Assembly: GCF_028745515.1 (NCBI RefSeq)
Contig: NZ_JAQZSG010000016.1
Span: forward strand, 25,210-89,209
Length of the DNA stretch: 64,000 bases
Origin: Paenibacillus thermotolerans
GTDB lineage: Bacteria; Bacillota; Bacilli; Paenibacillales; YIM-B00363
Reading direction: 5' to 3'
Shown: piece by piece, positions 62,712 through 64,000 of the stretch
Layout of the letters: each line of letters opens with the position of its first letter
How positions within the stretch are numbered: the first letter of the stretch is position 1
The notes under the pieces: model-generated
The model's input: only the letters and a program-made list of their open reading frames with translations
Databases searched by the model: none
Told to the model about the DNA's origin: nothing
Program-made: the position numbers and the translations under genes

Positions 62712-63632
62712 TTAACCTCGAAGATGCTTGCACCATACAAACATATTTCCGAGTGTTTGAAAGCCGACCCTCGTATAAACTCGCATTGCGTCATCCGGTT
62801 CGGGATCAAGCGTCCACATTCCTCCGTGATTGATGTATAGCTTGCTGACGCCGGCTTCCTTCAAGCGGCGCATGCACTCGTACAACAGGTTCGTCGCCAA
62901 TCCCCGCCTTCGATGTGTGGGAGCCGTTCCGAACGGCTCGATAATGGCAATATTGTTCTCGCTGTCGAGCCAAATATTTGCAAAGCCGACGACTTGATTC
63001 GTCTCGTCCGCAATGACCAAGTCCAAATCCTGACGGTACGTCGGGCAGGACATCAAACGGCGATAAATCGCCATATCCGGCGCAGTCAACCCGGCTGAAC
63101 CGGTCATGATAACGACCTTTTGCTCTAAATCGCCGGTCTCAATGGGTCGAACCTTGAACCCTTCAGGAAAGGCAGGCTCTTGGTTCGCCGTTTTCAAATC
63201 GATTACCCCGGAATACATGTACCACGTATGCTGCTCGTATCCTCTGGCCTTCAAAGTCTCTACTCGGGGCTGGTCTTCCACATAACCCCAAATATAAACT
63301 TCTTGTCCGCTCCGATCTTCGAGCGACGGACCGCAATACTGTTTTTCCGCCCAGGCGAATATTTCATCTTCCAGATGAACGTATTGAGGCCCGGTAAAGC
63401 AATAAACAATTCGATAATGCCCTGGCCAAATGGCGCCGATGATCGTCCCGTCCTCGATTTCGCAAATCGTCAGATTTTGCAGGAACGTTTCGCCGCCGAA
63501 GGCGCGGTTGTAGTCGAAATCCCCCAGACTTGGGTAAAACCGGCGGTTCGGGTCGATAAATTTTTGGGTGATCACCTTGCGGAGCGCTATGTAATAGCTC
63601 TCATCCCTGTATGGCCGAAACTGTACCGTCAT
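62712..63632 (-). CDS. GNAT family N-acetyltransferase, two-domain
   Basis: 306 aa. The C-terminal GNAT has IEPFGTAPTHRRRGLATNLL and YTRVGFQTLGNMFVW. The N-terminal half is a degenerate first GNAT with GTIIGAIWPGHYRIVY. ATG 63632 follows GGAGAGTGAGAACAT. Substrate unknown. Confidence 0.88.
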   Translation of the reverse strand: MTVQFRPYRDESYYIALRKVITQKFIDPNRRFYPSLGDFDYNRAFGGETFLQNLTICEIEDGTIIGAIWPGHYRIVYCFTGPQYVHLEDEIFAWAEKQYCGPSLEDRSGQEVYIWGYVEDQPRVETLKARGYEQHTWYMYSGVIDLKTANQEPAFPEGFKVRPIETGDLEQKVVIMTGSAGLTAPDMAIYRRLMSCPTYRQDLDLVIADETNQVVGFANIWLDSENNIAIIEPFGTAPTHRRRGLATNLLYECMRRLKEAGVSKLYINHGGMWTLDPEPDDAMRVYTRVGFQTLGNMFVWCKHLRG

Positions 63633-63762
63633 ATGTTCTCACTCTCCGCCTCTGACAGCTATAAAGAACGGCTGTTCAACGTTCAGAATAATCCATTATT
63701 TAGGAACACTTCAAGTGAAAAAACGATTATAGTTATGTCTCCCGCCTGAGGGCTGCTCGCTC

Positions 63763-63893
63763 TAACGGACGGGTATGCAGTTATTCGGCGTTTTGGATGA
63801 AGTTTTCAGTTTTAACGGACACCATTGCAGTTATTGCTTCGAAAAAGCGGGGATCAGCGCCAAAAATCGGGGTTTAGTGTCTGTGGTGTCCGT
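63763..63893. repeat. Intergenic repeat TAACGGAC-N5-TGCAGTTATT, two copies
   Basis: TAACGGAC-GGGTA-TGCAGTTATT at 63763-63785 and TAACGGAC-ACCAT-TGCAGTTATT at 63813-63835, 50 bp apart. ACGGACACC in the second copy is inverted as GGTGTCCGT at 63885-63893, giving a possible large hairpin. The last 370 bp of the window hold no gene. Confidence 0.7.
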
Positions 63894-64000
63894 CCCTCGT
63901 ATTTAAGGGGAATGCTCACGAATACTCTCTCATTCGCAGGATTTCGATGTCTTGGTAGGGGAGAACATTGTAAGTGAATGCAGGGGTAGACGCCGCTGAG

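Overview
The window looks like a chromosomal segment of a spore-forming, low-to-mid GC Firmicute of the Paenibacillaceae (Paenibacillus/Cohnella type). Evidence seen: strong AGGAGG-type ribosome binding sites, frequent GTG/TTG starts, a T-box leader, a YheC/YheD spore-coat ATP-grasp protein, a YesN-type AraC response regulator next to xylan genes, a stalk-domain (copper amine oxidase N-terminal-like) exported protein, and HelD. No rRNA, tRNA, CRISPR array, insertion sequence or phage gene was recognised. About 85% of genes are on the minus strand.

Layout. 0-4.4 kb: an alanyl-tRNA editing protein with a GNAT gene, then an ABC-2 type exporter trio on the plus strand. 4.7-10.9 kb: a single minus-strand operon ehuB-ehuC-ehuD-ehuA-ectA-ectB-ectC-ectD that joins an ectoine/hydroxyectoine uptake ABC transporter to the complete hydroxyectoine synthesis pathway. 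11.2-18.5 kb: an SMP-30 sugar lactonase-like protein, a broken MFS gene, two alpha/beta hydrolases (one fused to a short-chain reductase), and a DHA2 multidrug exporter with a divergent MarR regulator and clear palindromic operators. 18.8-25.2 kb: an acidic exported DUF5667-like protein, NUDIX, nitrilase-type hydrolase, methyltransferase, HxlR regulator, two aldo/keto reductases and an ankyrin lipoprotein. 25.4-26.9 kb: a DAHP synthase/chorismate mutase gene behind a T-box whose specifier I read as UUC (Phe). 27-33 kb: broken and small accessory genes, an ECF sigma factor with a large C-terminal extension, and YheC/D. 33.1-38.5 kb: glucuronoxylan operon (YesN regulator, NodB-type deacetylase, GH10 xylanase without signal peptide, GH67 alpha-glucuronidase). 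38.6-63.6 kb: an accessory zone dominated by GNAT acetyltransferases, NUDIX hydrolases, aminoglycoside-kinase-like proteins, two pairs of ABC exporter half-transporters, nitronate monooxygenase, DinB and a HelD RNA-polymerase recycling motor.

How it fits together. Osmoprotection is the clearest theme: the cell imports ectoines and makes ectoine and 5-hydroxyectoine from one transcription unit. Xylan oligomers are processed inside the cell by the second catabolic unit. Much of the rest looks like resistance or detoxification genes in flux: at least three genes are visibly broken (MFS deletion, NUDIX nonsense, membrane-protein frameshift) and there are several short remnants. A recurring hairpin with the arms AGCGATGGA/TCCATCGCT ends four separate minus-strand genes of the accessory zone. 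I did not find a convincing wholly new defence or mobile system; the most unusual items are the uptake-plus-synthesis ectoine operon, the extended ECF sigma factor, the GNAT-phosphotransferase fusion and the shared palindromic promoters at 18.0 and 59.3 kb.
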